From Planctomycetota bacterium (GTDB taxonomy: Bacteria; Planctomycetota; JACQVV01): 32,753 nt of DNA. The notes under the pieces are model-generated. The model ran no database searches and was not told the origin of the DNA. It saw nothing but the letters and a program-made list of their open reading frames with translations. A program made the translations under genes and the position numbers. The number at the start of each line of letters is the position of its first letter. Position 1 is the stretch's first letter. Positions 25,130-31,782 of the stretch are shown one piece after another. Where the stretch lies: the NCBI GenBank assembly GCA_016209595.1, contig JACQVV010000481.1, positions 1-32,753 on the forward strand, read 5' to 3'.

Positions 25130-25295
25130 ATGAGCGACGCGAAGACGCGACTCCCCGATTTCGGAGGATCGCCTGGTCCTCAACTGGAGGAAGCGCGAGG
25201 CCGGAGGCGAGTACCCTCGCTACCGGACGCTCAGGGACCGGTTCCGGAAGACCGTTGAGGACTTCCGGGAGTTTCTCCGCGCCGAAGAGATAGAC
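25130..25295 (+). pseudogene. Remnant of a TIGR04255-family gene
   Basis: The ATG at 25130 opens MSDAKTRLPDF, which resembles the N-terminus of TIGR04255 proteins. After that the frame changes, and from 25158 the sequence continues in another frame as SEDRLVLNWRKREAGGEYPR and a further YR-rich helical stretch, the family's later conserved region (NWR....YPRY). The middle of the gene has evidently been deleted out of frame. TAGGAT lies 9 nt before the ATG. The family assignment is from memory of its motifs. Confidence 0.6.
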
Positions 25296-25473
25296 GATCT
25301 CCTTCCACCCGTTGTCCGGACGCGCGCGCAGATGGGCTTCGCGGTGCCGCTGGGCGCATGGTTCCGCGGCGAGCTCTCCGGCCTCGCGGGGGACCCCCTC
25401 CTCGCTCGTGACGCCCGGGTGCGCGAGTTCGTCCGGCCCGCGGCGCTCGGGCGGCTCGTGCGCGAGCACCGGA
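25296..25473 (+). pseudogene. Duplicated 3' fragment of asnB
   Basis: 178 bp align without gaps to 20419-20596 of the intact asnB with about 15 mismatches by hand count. It encodes LLPPVVRTRAQMGFAVPLGA and the following ~40 residues in frame with the preceding TIGR04255 remnant. All upstream catalytic parts are missing, so it cannot be an enzyme. Confidence 0.88.
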
Positions 25474-25509
25474 CGGTCCTCGCAGACCGGGCCGCCTGGC
25501 GCGCCCTGG
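25469..25509 (+). repeat. 41-bp copy of part of the gene downstream of asnB
   Basis: Matches 21836-21876 at 37 of 41 positions by hand count. It follows the asnB fragment directly, whereas in the intact locus the two pieces are about 1.2 kb apart. The GGDEF gene's stop codon begins 3 bp further on. Confidence 0.7.
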
Positions 25510-25511
25510 CC

Positions 25512-27101
25512 CTATTCGAGCTGCGTCGCGATCCGCTTCGGGAGGATGCGCGGTTTGTCCTCGAAGGAAGAGACCTGGTTTCGCCCCTCGCGCTTGGCGG
25601 TGTAGAGCGCCTCCTCGCAGTGCTTCAGGAGCTCGTCGGGATCGGTCATCCCCTCGGTCCGGGTCGCCACGCCGACCGAGACCGTGAGATCGATCTTCTC
25701 CCCGCCCTCCCCGTCGAGAGGGACGGGCGTCCGCTCCACCTTGTAGCGGAGGTCCTCGCTCTTCTTCTTCGCCTCTTCGAGCCCGGTCTCCGGGAGGAGC
25801 ACCGCGAACTCGTCCGATCCGTACCGCGACAGGATGTCGATCTCGCGGAACTCGCGGCCGAGATAGCCGGCCATGAAGACGAGGACGCGGTCGCCCACCC
25901 CGTGCCCCCAGACCTCGTTGATCTCGCGGAAGCGGTCGAGCCCGATCAGGATGAGCGAGAGATCGCGCTGGTAGCGGAGCGCGCGCTTGGTCTCTTCCAG
26001 AAGCCTGCCCCGGAAGTAACGGCGGTTGGCTAGCCCGGTGAGAGAGTCCGACTTTGCCTGGTCGCGGCTCGCGGTCTCCAGGCGGAGCTTCCCCCAGATC
26101 GACTCTAACGCCAGAGCGAGCGCCTCGACGAGGTTCTCCTGGCCGCTTCGCACGGTGTCGTTCTCGCCGAAGAGGAGCCGGTCCTCCTCGTCGAAGAAGA
26201 TCTGGAGGAGCCCGGCCACCTCCCCCGACCGCCGGAGCGGCACCACGAGCTCTCCGGCCGAGCCGTCGTAGTAGCGTTCGCCGCAGCGGGCGATGCGCGC
26301 GAGCTTGTGGTTCTTGTCCAGATGGAACCGCTTGATCGGCATCTCGCGCGTCGCGAACTGGCAGAGGAGCTGCCTCCCGTCCACGAGGTAGAGCGCGGCT
26401 TCCGCGTACCCCATGCTCTCCGGGCCGACGAGCCCCTCCTTCAGCCCATCGAAGAGCGCGGCCTCGTCGGACGCGGCGGCGAGCCGGCGCACGAGCTCCG
26501 GGATCCGCTTGATCTTCTCGGTGAGCTGGAAGACCCGGACTCCCGCCTTCGCCGCCTCGATCGTCTTCTTCCTCTGGAGCTCGACCTCGCGCTTCAGGCG
26601 CCGTTCGAGCTCCTTCCGCGGGCCGATGTCGCGGATCTGCCCCAGCACGTACGGCCGGCCCTTGGAGCGGAAGCGTTGCACGCTCACCTCGACGTCCCAG
26701 ACCCGGCCGTTCCGGTCGGCGCAGATCCACTCGAAGATCCCCGACGCGCCTTCCTTGAGGCCCCGGATCTGCTCCTCCGCCATCTCGCGTCCCTTGCCGT
26801 AGACGAGCGACGTCGGACGGAAGTTCCCCGCGACGAGCTCCTCCTCCGAGTAGCCGGTCGTCTCGACGAAGCGGCGGTTCACCAGGCAGAAAGTCCCGGT
26901 CCGCCCGTCGAGGACGAAGTGGGCGTCGGCCGAGTCGTGGAAGAGCTTCCGGTAAAACTCGGCGTCTTCGGACGAGAGGGGCGCCCGGACGCCTCCCATC
27001 GAGTCGGGTGAGAGCTTCGCATCCTCGGAGGGAGCGGCCTTCGCCGCCGGCGCGGCGTGCGGCTTCGCCCGAGCCTTGACGGTCTTCTTCCTCCCGTCCA
27101 T
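25512..27101 (-). CDS. PAS-GAF-GGDEF diguanylate cyclase
   Basis: 529 residues. A Lys/Ala-rich N-terminus (1-35) precedes a PAS domain (about 45-165: FVLDGRTGTFCLVN, DRNGRVWDVEV), a coiled-coil stretch (165-195), a GAF-like domain (200-340) and a GGDEF domain (350-515). The active-site motif is GSDEF (428-432), a common functional variant of GGDEF, and an I-site RxxD (REID) lies 5 residues before it, so product inhibition by c-di-GMP is expected. No membrane segment; likely a cytoplasmic sensor making c-di-GMP. It has the best promoter in the window, and its 3' end abuts the pseudogene. Confidence 0.93.
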   Translation of the reverse strand: MDGRKKTVKARAKPHAAPAAKAAPSEDAKLSPDSMGGVRAPLSSEDAEFYRKLFHDSADAHFVLDGRTGTFCLVNRRFVETTGYSEEELVAGNFRPTSLVYGKGREMAEEQIRGLKEGASGIFEWICADRNGRVWDVEVSVQRFRSKGRPYVLGQIRDIGPRKELERRLKREVELQRKKTIEAAKAGVRVFQLTEKIKRIPELVRRLAAASDEAALFDGLKEGLVGPESMGYAEAALYLVDGRQLLCQFATREMPIKRFHLDKNHKLARIARCGERYYDGSAGELVVPLRRSGEVAGLLQIFFDEEDRLLFGENDTVRSGQENLVEALALALESIWGKLRLETASRDQAKSDSLTGLANRRYFRGRLLEETKRALRYQRDLSLILIGLDRFREINEVWGHGVGDRVLVFMAGYLGREFREIDILSRYGSDEFAVLLPETGLEEAKKKSEDLRYKVERTPVPLDGEGGEKIDLTVSVGVATRTEGMTDPDELLKHCEEALYTAKREGRNQVSSFEDKPRILPKRIATQLE

Positions 27102-27109
27102 GGAACGGG

Positions 27110-27139
27110 ATCGTACTTCGCGGCGGGAGCGCCTGTCAA
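27110..27139 (-). promoter_or_regulatory. Sigma-70 promoter of the GGDEF gene, leaderless
   Basis: On the minus strand TTGACA (27139-27134), an 18-nt spacer, and TACGAT (27115-27110) lie 8 nt before the ATG at 27101. A full consensus -35 here supports the idea that transcription starts at the start codon. Confidence 0.7.
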
Positions 27140-27156
27140 TCGAGGCCGCCGGCCCG

Positions 27157-27185
27157 CTGACGAGCTGATCCCGCGCCCGTACCTT
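27157..27185 (+). promoter_or_regulatory. Promoter of the GT87-like gene, divergent from the GGDEF gene
   Basis: CTGACG (27157-27162), 17-nt spacer, TACCTT (27180-27185), then 7 nt to GTG 27193. The -35 is 4 of 6 to consensus. It lies back to back with the GGDEF promoter. Confidence 0.45.
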
Positions 27186-27192
27186 GCCACTG

Positions 27193-28458
27193 GTGGCAGC
27201 GATCGATCCGGAGCCGGGGAAGACGCGATGGGGCCCGCTCTCCCGCGCCCTGGTCCCGATCGCCGCCCTGGTTCTCTTCTCTCTCGCGATGGTCCCGATC
27301 GCGAACTACGTCCTTCGTGGCTCTACGAAGGATTATTGGAAATGGTACGAGGCGGGGACGGCCGTGCTCGAGGGAGGGGACATCTACCGGAAGCGGGCGG
27401 ACGGGACGCTCCAGTTCATGTACCCCCCTCCCGCGGCCATCCTGCTCGCTCCCCCGAGCGCCGGAGGCTTGCTCTGCCTGGTCGCCGTCCTCGCGTTCGC
27501 CAATTCCGCCGCCTGGCTCGCCGCGGTCCTTCTTTCGGTCCGGCTCGCCACGGGCAAGACGCTGCGGCAGCGCCCGCTCCTCTACGTCCTCCCAAGCCTC
27601 GCCGTCGTGATCCAGGTCTGGGAAACCTACCTCCTGGGGCAGCCGAACCTGATCCTCCTCGCTCTCGCTCTGGGGGCCTTCCTCTGCCTGGAGCGACGCC
27701 GCTACGCCGCCGCCGGGTCCCTCGTCGCCCTCGGAGCGGCGGTGAAGGCCTTTCCCGTGCTCATCCTTCCGTATCTCCTCTGGAGGCGGCACTGGCCGGC
27801 GGCGGCCGGGACGATCGCCGCGCTCCTGGTCCTGCTCTTCCTCCTGCCGCTGCCCTTTCGCGGCTGGCGCCAGAACCTGGCCGACCTCGACACCTGGACC
27901 TCGAGCATGCTGCTGCGCTACGACGAGGACACGATCGCCCAGCGCCCCGGACGATCGTACACGACCCGGAACCAGTCCCTCGTCGCCGTCGCCAACCGGC
28001 TCCTTCGCCCCGCCGACGCCGACGAGTCGAGCGAGCGCGTGCGCCACGTCAATATCGCTTCCTTCTCCTTCTCGGAGGTCAACCTCGCTATCCTCGTGGT
28101 CGCTCTGGGACTCGGCCTCGCCTACGTTCTCTCCATGCCCCCCCGCTCGCGCCGGACGCCGGCTCAGGTCCCGATGGAGCTGGCCATGCTCGTTCTACTC
28201 GTTCCGCTCGCGTCGCCCTTCGCCTTCAGCTACTTTTTCGTCTGGCTCCTCTTCCCCTTCACCGTGGCCCTGACGATGATCCACGAGGCGTCGCCGCCGA
28301 GCCGCCGCCTCGCCCTCCGGATCTGGCTCGGGAGCGCGATCGTCCTCTTCGCAACGAACCTCACCTGGATCGGGCAGGCCCTCGGCGCGTCGCTTGTCGC
28401 GTCGCTCGTCCTCTTCGCGGGCTTCGCCTGGAACCTCCGGCGGATCTCGGGAAACTGA
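27193..28458 (+). CDS. GT87-like polyprenol-phosphate-dependent glycosyltransferase
   Basis: 421 residues from GTG 27193 (an in-frame TTG at 27184 would add three residues; GTG fits the promoter better). About 10 membrane helices. After the first helix the loop DYWKWYEAG ... GGDIYR ... FMYPPPAA matches the GT87 (DUF2029) pattern, in which an Asp of the first periplasmic loop is the likely catalytic residue. LLGQPNLILL is another family motif. These enzymes transfer mannose or a similar sugar from a lipid carrier outside the membrane, often onto glycolipids. Target unknown. Confidence 0.85.
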   Translation: MAAIDPEPGKTRWGPLSRALVPIAALVLFSLAMVPIANYVLRGSTKDYWKWYEAGTAVLEGGDIYRKRADGTLQFMYPPPAAILLAPPSAGGLLCLVAVLAFANSAAWLAAVLLSVRLATGKTLRQRPLLYVLPSLAVVIQVWETYLLGQPNLILLALALGAFLCLERRRYAAAGSLVALGAAVKAFPVLILPYLLWRRHWPAAAGTIAALLVLLFLLPLPFRGWRQNLADLDTWTSSMLLRYDEDTIAQRPGRSYTTRNQSLVAVANRLLRPADADESSERVRHVNIASFSFSEVNLAILVVALGLGLAYVLSMPPRSRRTPAQVPMELAMLVLLVPLASPFAFSYFFVWLLFPFTVALTMIHEASPPSRRLALRIWLGSAIVLFATNLTWIGQALGASLVASLVLFAGFAWNLRRISGN

Positions 28459-28464
28459 TACACC
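28459..28464 (+). promoter_or_regulatory. -10-like TACACC before the large membrane protein
   Basis: TACACC lies 7 nt before ATG 28472, overlapping the GT87 stop region. The last base departs from TAnnnT. No -35 or Shine-Dalgarno is visible. Confidence 0.3.
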
Positions 28465-28471
28465 ATCGACA

Positions 28472-30877
28472 ATGAACGCTCGCCACCTGGCCGCATGCGC
28501 GATGGGGATCCTCCTCCCCGCCGGGGTCGCGTTCTTCCTGCTCGTCCCGAACGCGGTCGCGCTTGCGATCCCGGGGCTGGGGCCGGAGGACATGCTCGCG
28601 GGGATCGCCTGCGTCGAGACGGTCTATTTCCTCTTCCTGTGGACGCTACTGGTCTCGCGCGGCGAGGCGAGGGGCGAAGGAGCGAGGTTCCTCCCACTCT
28701 TGGCGGAGGCCGCCGCGGTCCTCGCGCTCCTCCTTCCCGTCGCGACGCTCGCCGGCGCGCTCGCGGGGCGGGGGCTCCGCGAGGCGTTCGCGGTTCAGGG
28801 CTGGGTGCTTCTGGTCGCGGCGGCGAGCGCGGCTGTCGCCCACGAGGTCGGCCGGCGCCCAAGCCGCGTTCCCCTCCTTCTCTACCTGGCGGCGGGCGCC
28901 CTCTACACGGGCGGCGTTCCCCTCGCGCGTCTCGTGGTCCGCGAGGTTGTTTTCGCAGGTGAGGGAGAGGCGGGCGGATCGACGCCTCTCGAGGTCGCGC
29001 TTGGCGCGGCGGGGAGCGGCGGCCCCGGCACCCTCCTGGACCCGTGGACGTTGGGGCCGCCGCTCGCCGTGGCGGTTGCCGCGCTCCTCCCCTCGCTCTT
29101 CGGAACCGTCCGGCGGAAGAGTGCGGCGGCCCTCGCGCTCCTTCTCGCCCTTGCTGCGGGGACGGCGGGGGCGGCCGAGATCGAGTCGGTCCGGTTCCTC
29201 GCCGGCGACTCGTTTCGCCCGGGAGAGTGGACGCTCGCGGAGGTGGTCGTGTCGGACGGCCCGTTCGCGGGAGAAGTCGAGATCGCCGTGGGCACCCACC
29301 ATCGCTTCCGCCAGCCGGTCCGGCTCGCAGCGGAGGGTTCCCGGGAAGCGGTTCTGGTGCCGTGTCTCCTTCGCGGGCGCTGGGCGACTTCGACGGTGCG
29401 GCTGGTCGATCGCGGCTGCGCCGTGGCGGAACGGGAGGCAGCGCTCCCGTCGCGCGCGGTCAAGCCGCTCGAGGTGCTGGTCGGAGTCCATCCGGCGGGT
29501 TCGCTCGCGCCGGCGGCGGATGGGGACGCGCTCCGCGCCGGAGGCCGCCGGGTCACCATCGCCGATCTCTCCTTCCTCCCGGGGGAGCCCGGCGGATGGG
29601 CGGGCGTGGACGTCCTCCTCGCCGCTCCGCCGCCCGCCTCTCGACTGGAGGCATACCGCCCGGAAATCCTGGAGGGATGGATCCGCGCCGGAGGCCGGCT
29701 CGTTCTAGCCTCACCGCAGCTCGTGACAGCGGGGGGATGGAGCGCGCTGCTTTTCCCGGGCGGGCTTGGCGTCGTGGAGGGCCCCCCGGGATTCGACCCG
29801 GTCGAGAACTATCTCAAGAGCGCGGGCGTGCCGGCATCGAGATGGATCCGGACCGGCGGCGGGAAGCCGATCGGCGCGGCGCTCGAACTGGGCCGGGGCC
29901 GCGTTGCCGTCCTGGGACCGGGCGTGGCCCTGGGCAGCACGGACGCGCCGGTCCTTTCGGCGGTCCTCGCGCGCGTCCTCGACGGCCTCCCCGAGAGGGT
30001 CGATCGTTCGATCTCGCCCGAAGCCTACGAGGCCTTCGGACCGGCCGGATGGAACGACGAGACGCTCGCGTGGAGCGCTCGATGGACCGCAATCTACCTC
30101 CTCGTCGCCTGCGGGATCGCGGGCGCCCCGCTCATCGTCTGGCGGCGCTCGCAGCGGACCGGGCTCGCGCTTTCGCTCGCGCTCGCCGTCGCGGTGGCAG
30201 TCCCGGCGACCCTCCTCGCTGGCCGGAGCGAACCCGCCCGCACCGAGTGTCTCGCGGACTCGCAGCCGGTCCTGGTGGTGGAACCGGGCGGCGACCTGGC
30301 CCGCGCGCTCGACTACCACCGTTTGACCGGCCGGTCGGGAGATTCCGTGGACGTGCGCGCTCCAGGCTGGGACCTGCTGCCGGTTTCCTTCGACGAGGAG
30401 CACTTCCACGACACGGCGTGGTCCGGGGGACCGCAGGAGCTCTCCGGGATCGCCCTTCCCGAGGGGAGCCGCTTCGCCTTCGTGGCGGAGCGCGGGATCC
30501 ATCTGCCGGGCCGAGTGGAGGCGTCGCTGGAGGAGGGACGTCTCGTCGTCGCCAACGGCTCGGGCCGCGACTGGCGGGCGGCCGTCTTGCGCGACGAAGC
30601 CGGGCGCATCGCCGAGCTCGGCCCCATCGAGGACGGCGGCCTGGCCCGTTTCGAGCTCGCGGACCTCGAACCGCGGAACCCAGGCCGCAAGGGCAGTCCC
30701 CTCCCGGGGACGAGCCCCGCCGTTCTCGCTCTGGCGGCGTCGGCAGCGGGAGTCGCGCGGAAGCCATCCGTCATCGCCCTCCTTTCCGGGGGGGGGGAGC
30801 GGAGCGCCATCCTCACGCGCGCCAACCGGCGCGAGCGAAACCCCATCCTGGTCGTGCCGGTTTCGCCCAAGCGTTGA
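28472..30877 (+). CDS. Large membrane protein with a periplasmic GATase-like region
   Basis: 801 residues from ATG 28472. Several N-terminal membrane helices (about 7-30, 42-63, 75-100, 108-126, 130-153, 195-235) precede a periplasmic-side region (about 235-540). This begins with a beta-sandwich (EIESVRFLAGDSFRPGEW) and continues with an alpha/beta region (ADLSFLPGE, LEGWIRAGGRLVLASP) that looks like the glutamine amidotransferase-type fold found in BatA/CcmA-like envelope proteins. Two more helices (about 540-590) and a soluble C-terminus of 200 residues follow. No catalytic Cys-His pair is visible in the GATase-like part. No specific family recognised; the stop overlaps the next promoter. 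Confidence 0.7.
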   Translation: MNARHLAACAMGILLPAGVAFFLLVPNAVALAIPGLGPEDMLAGIACVETVYFLFLWTLLVSRGEARGEGARFLPLLAEAAAVLALLLPVATLAGALAGRGLREAFAVQGWVLLVAAASAAVAHEVGRRPSRVPLLLYLAAGALYTGGVPLARLVVREVVFAGEGEAGGSTPLEVALGAAGSGGPGTLLDPWTLGPPLAVAVAALLPSLFGTVRRKSAAALALLLALAAGTAGAAEIESVRFLAGDSFRPGEWTLAEVVVSDGPFAGEVEIAVGTHHRFRQPVRLAAEGSREAVLVPCLLRGRWATSTVRLVDRGCAVAEREAALPSRAVKPLEVLVGVHPAGSLAPAADGDALRAGGRRVTIADLSFLPGEPGGWAGVDVLLAAPPPASRLEAYRPEILEGWIRAGGRLVLASPQLVTAGGWSALLFPGGLGVVEGPPGFDPVENYLKSAGVPASRWIRTGGGKPIGAALELGRGRVAVLGPGVALGSTDAPVLSAVLARVLDGLPERVDRSISPEAYEAFGPAGWNDETLAWSARWTAIYLLVACGIAGAPLIVWRRSQRTGLALSLALAVAVAVPATLLAGRSEPARTECLADSQPVLVVEPGGDLARALDYHRLTGRSGDSVDVRAPGWDLLPVSFDEEHFHDTAWSGGPQELSGIALPEGSRFAFVAERGIHLPGRVEASLEEGRLVVANGSGRDWRAAVLRDEAGRIAELGPIEDGGLARFELADLEPRNPGRKGSPLPGTSPAVLALAASAAGVARKPSVIALLSGGGERSAILTRANRRERNPILVVPVSPKR

Positions 30878-30902
30878 CATTTGCGGGCCCGGATGTTAGG
30901 TT
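30874..30902 (+). promoter_or_regulatory. Sigma-70 promoter of the ExeA-like gene
   Basis: TTGACA (30874-30879), 17-nt spacer, TAGGTT (30897-30902). It leaves a 43-nt gap before ATG 30946, and ATCGAGGG just before the ATG serves as ribosome site. The -35 overlaps the stop codon of the preceding gene. Confidence 0.7.
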
Positions 30903-30945
30903 CTCCGCCGGGACGGGGAAGGGCGTTTTCGGACAATCGAGGGCC

Positions 30946-31782
30946 ATGTACACCGCCTATTGGGGACTCGCCGAGCGGCCGTTCGAGAACACTTCGAACC
31001 CCCGATACCTCTATTACTCGCGGAAGCACGAGGAGGCCCTGGTACGCCTCCTCTATGGCGTGTCGCAGTCGAAGGGAACGAGCCTCCTCGCCGGCGAACC
31101 CGGCACAGGAAAGACCTTCCTCGCCCACATCCTCGCGAAGGAACTCGCGGAGCGCGGCTACCAGGTCTCGATGCTCGTCCAGCCGGATCTCACCCCCGAA
31201 GACTTCCTCGGACAGGTCGCCTGGGGGTTCGGGATCGATCTGAACGGCGCCTCGAAGGGCCGCACGCTGGAGCGGCTGCGCGAGTTCGCCTCCGCGCGCC
31301 GAGCGAGCGGAGGAGAGTCCGTCCTCGTCGTGGACAACGCCGACGCGATCGAGAATCCCTCGACGCTCCGGGAGCTCTCTCTCCTCCCCCGTTACGAGGA
31401 AGAGGGACGGATCCTCTTCCACGCCGTCCTCCTCGCGCGCCCTGAGTTCCTCGAACGCGTGCGGCGGAACCGCTACCTCGATCAGCAGATCGGCATCCGG
31501 TACACGGTCGCCCCGCTCGATCGCGACGAGACTCGGCTCTACGTTCTCCACCGCCTCGCGCAGGCGAAGGCCGAGCGCCCGATCTTCGAGGACGCGGCGA
31601 TCGATTCGGTCCATCGGTTCTCGGGCGGGATCCCGAGAGAGATCAACTCGATCTGCGACCTCGCGCTCCTCGCGGGCTGCGGGGAAGGGCTCGAGCGGGT
31701 CGGCGAGGAGTGCATCCTCTCCGCGGTGGAGGACTACCGCGGGCCGGAATTCGTTTCCGAGCGGAATCTCGATGCCGGGTAA
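30946..31782 (+). CDS. ExeA/GspA-like AAA ATPase
   Basis: 278 residues from ATG 30946. MYTAYWGLAERPFENT is the typical opening of ExeA/MshM-type ATPases (MY..yfGL...PF). Walker A GEPGTGKT (50-57), Walker B LVVDNAD (127-133), and a C-terminal winged/lid region (FSGGIPREINSICDLALL) complete the AAA domain. It is shorter than secretion GspA/ExeA (no peptidoglycan-binding or membrane part), more like the soluble ATPase of pilus or polysaccharide export loci. Overlaps the next gene by 11 nt. Confidence 0.9.
   Translation: MYTAYWGLAERPFENTSNPRYLYYSRKHEEALVRLLYGVSQSKGTSLLAGEPGTGKTFLAHILAKELAERGYQVSMLVQPDLTPEDFLGQVAWGFGIDLNGASKGRTLERLREFASARRASGGESVLVVDNADAIENPSTLRELSLLPRYEEEGRILFHAVLLARPEFLERVRRNRYLDQQIGIRYTVAPLDRDETRLYVLHRLAQAKAERPIFEDAAIDSVHRFSGGIPREINSICDLALLAGCGEGLERVGEECILSAVEDYRGPEFVSERNLDAG

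Noticed and set aside
25332..26033. Plus-strand frame of 233 residues as a functional asnB-like gene
   Set aside because: It holds only a short C-terminal asnB piece without active-site motifs and then runs antisense through the GGDEF gene.
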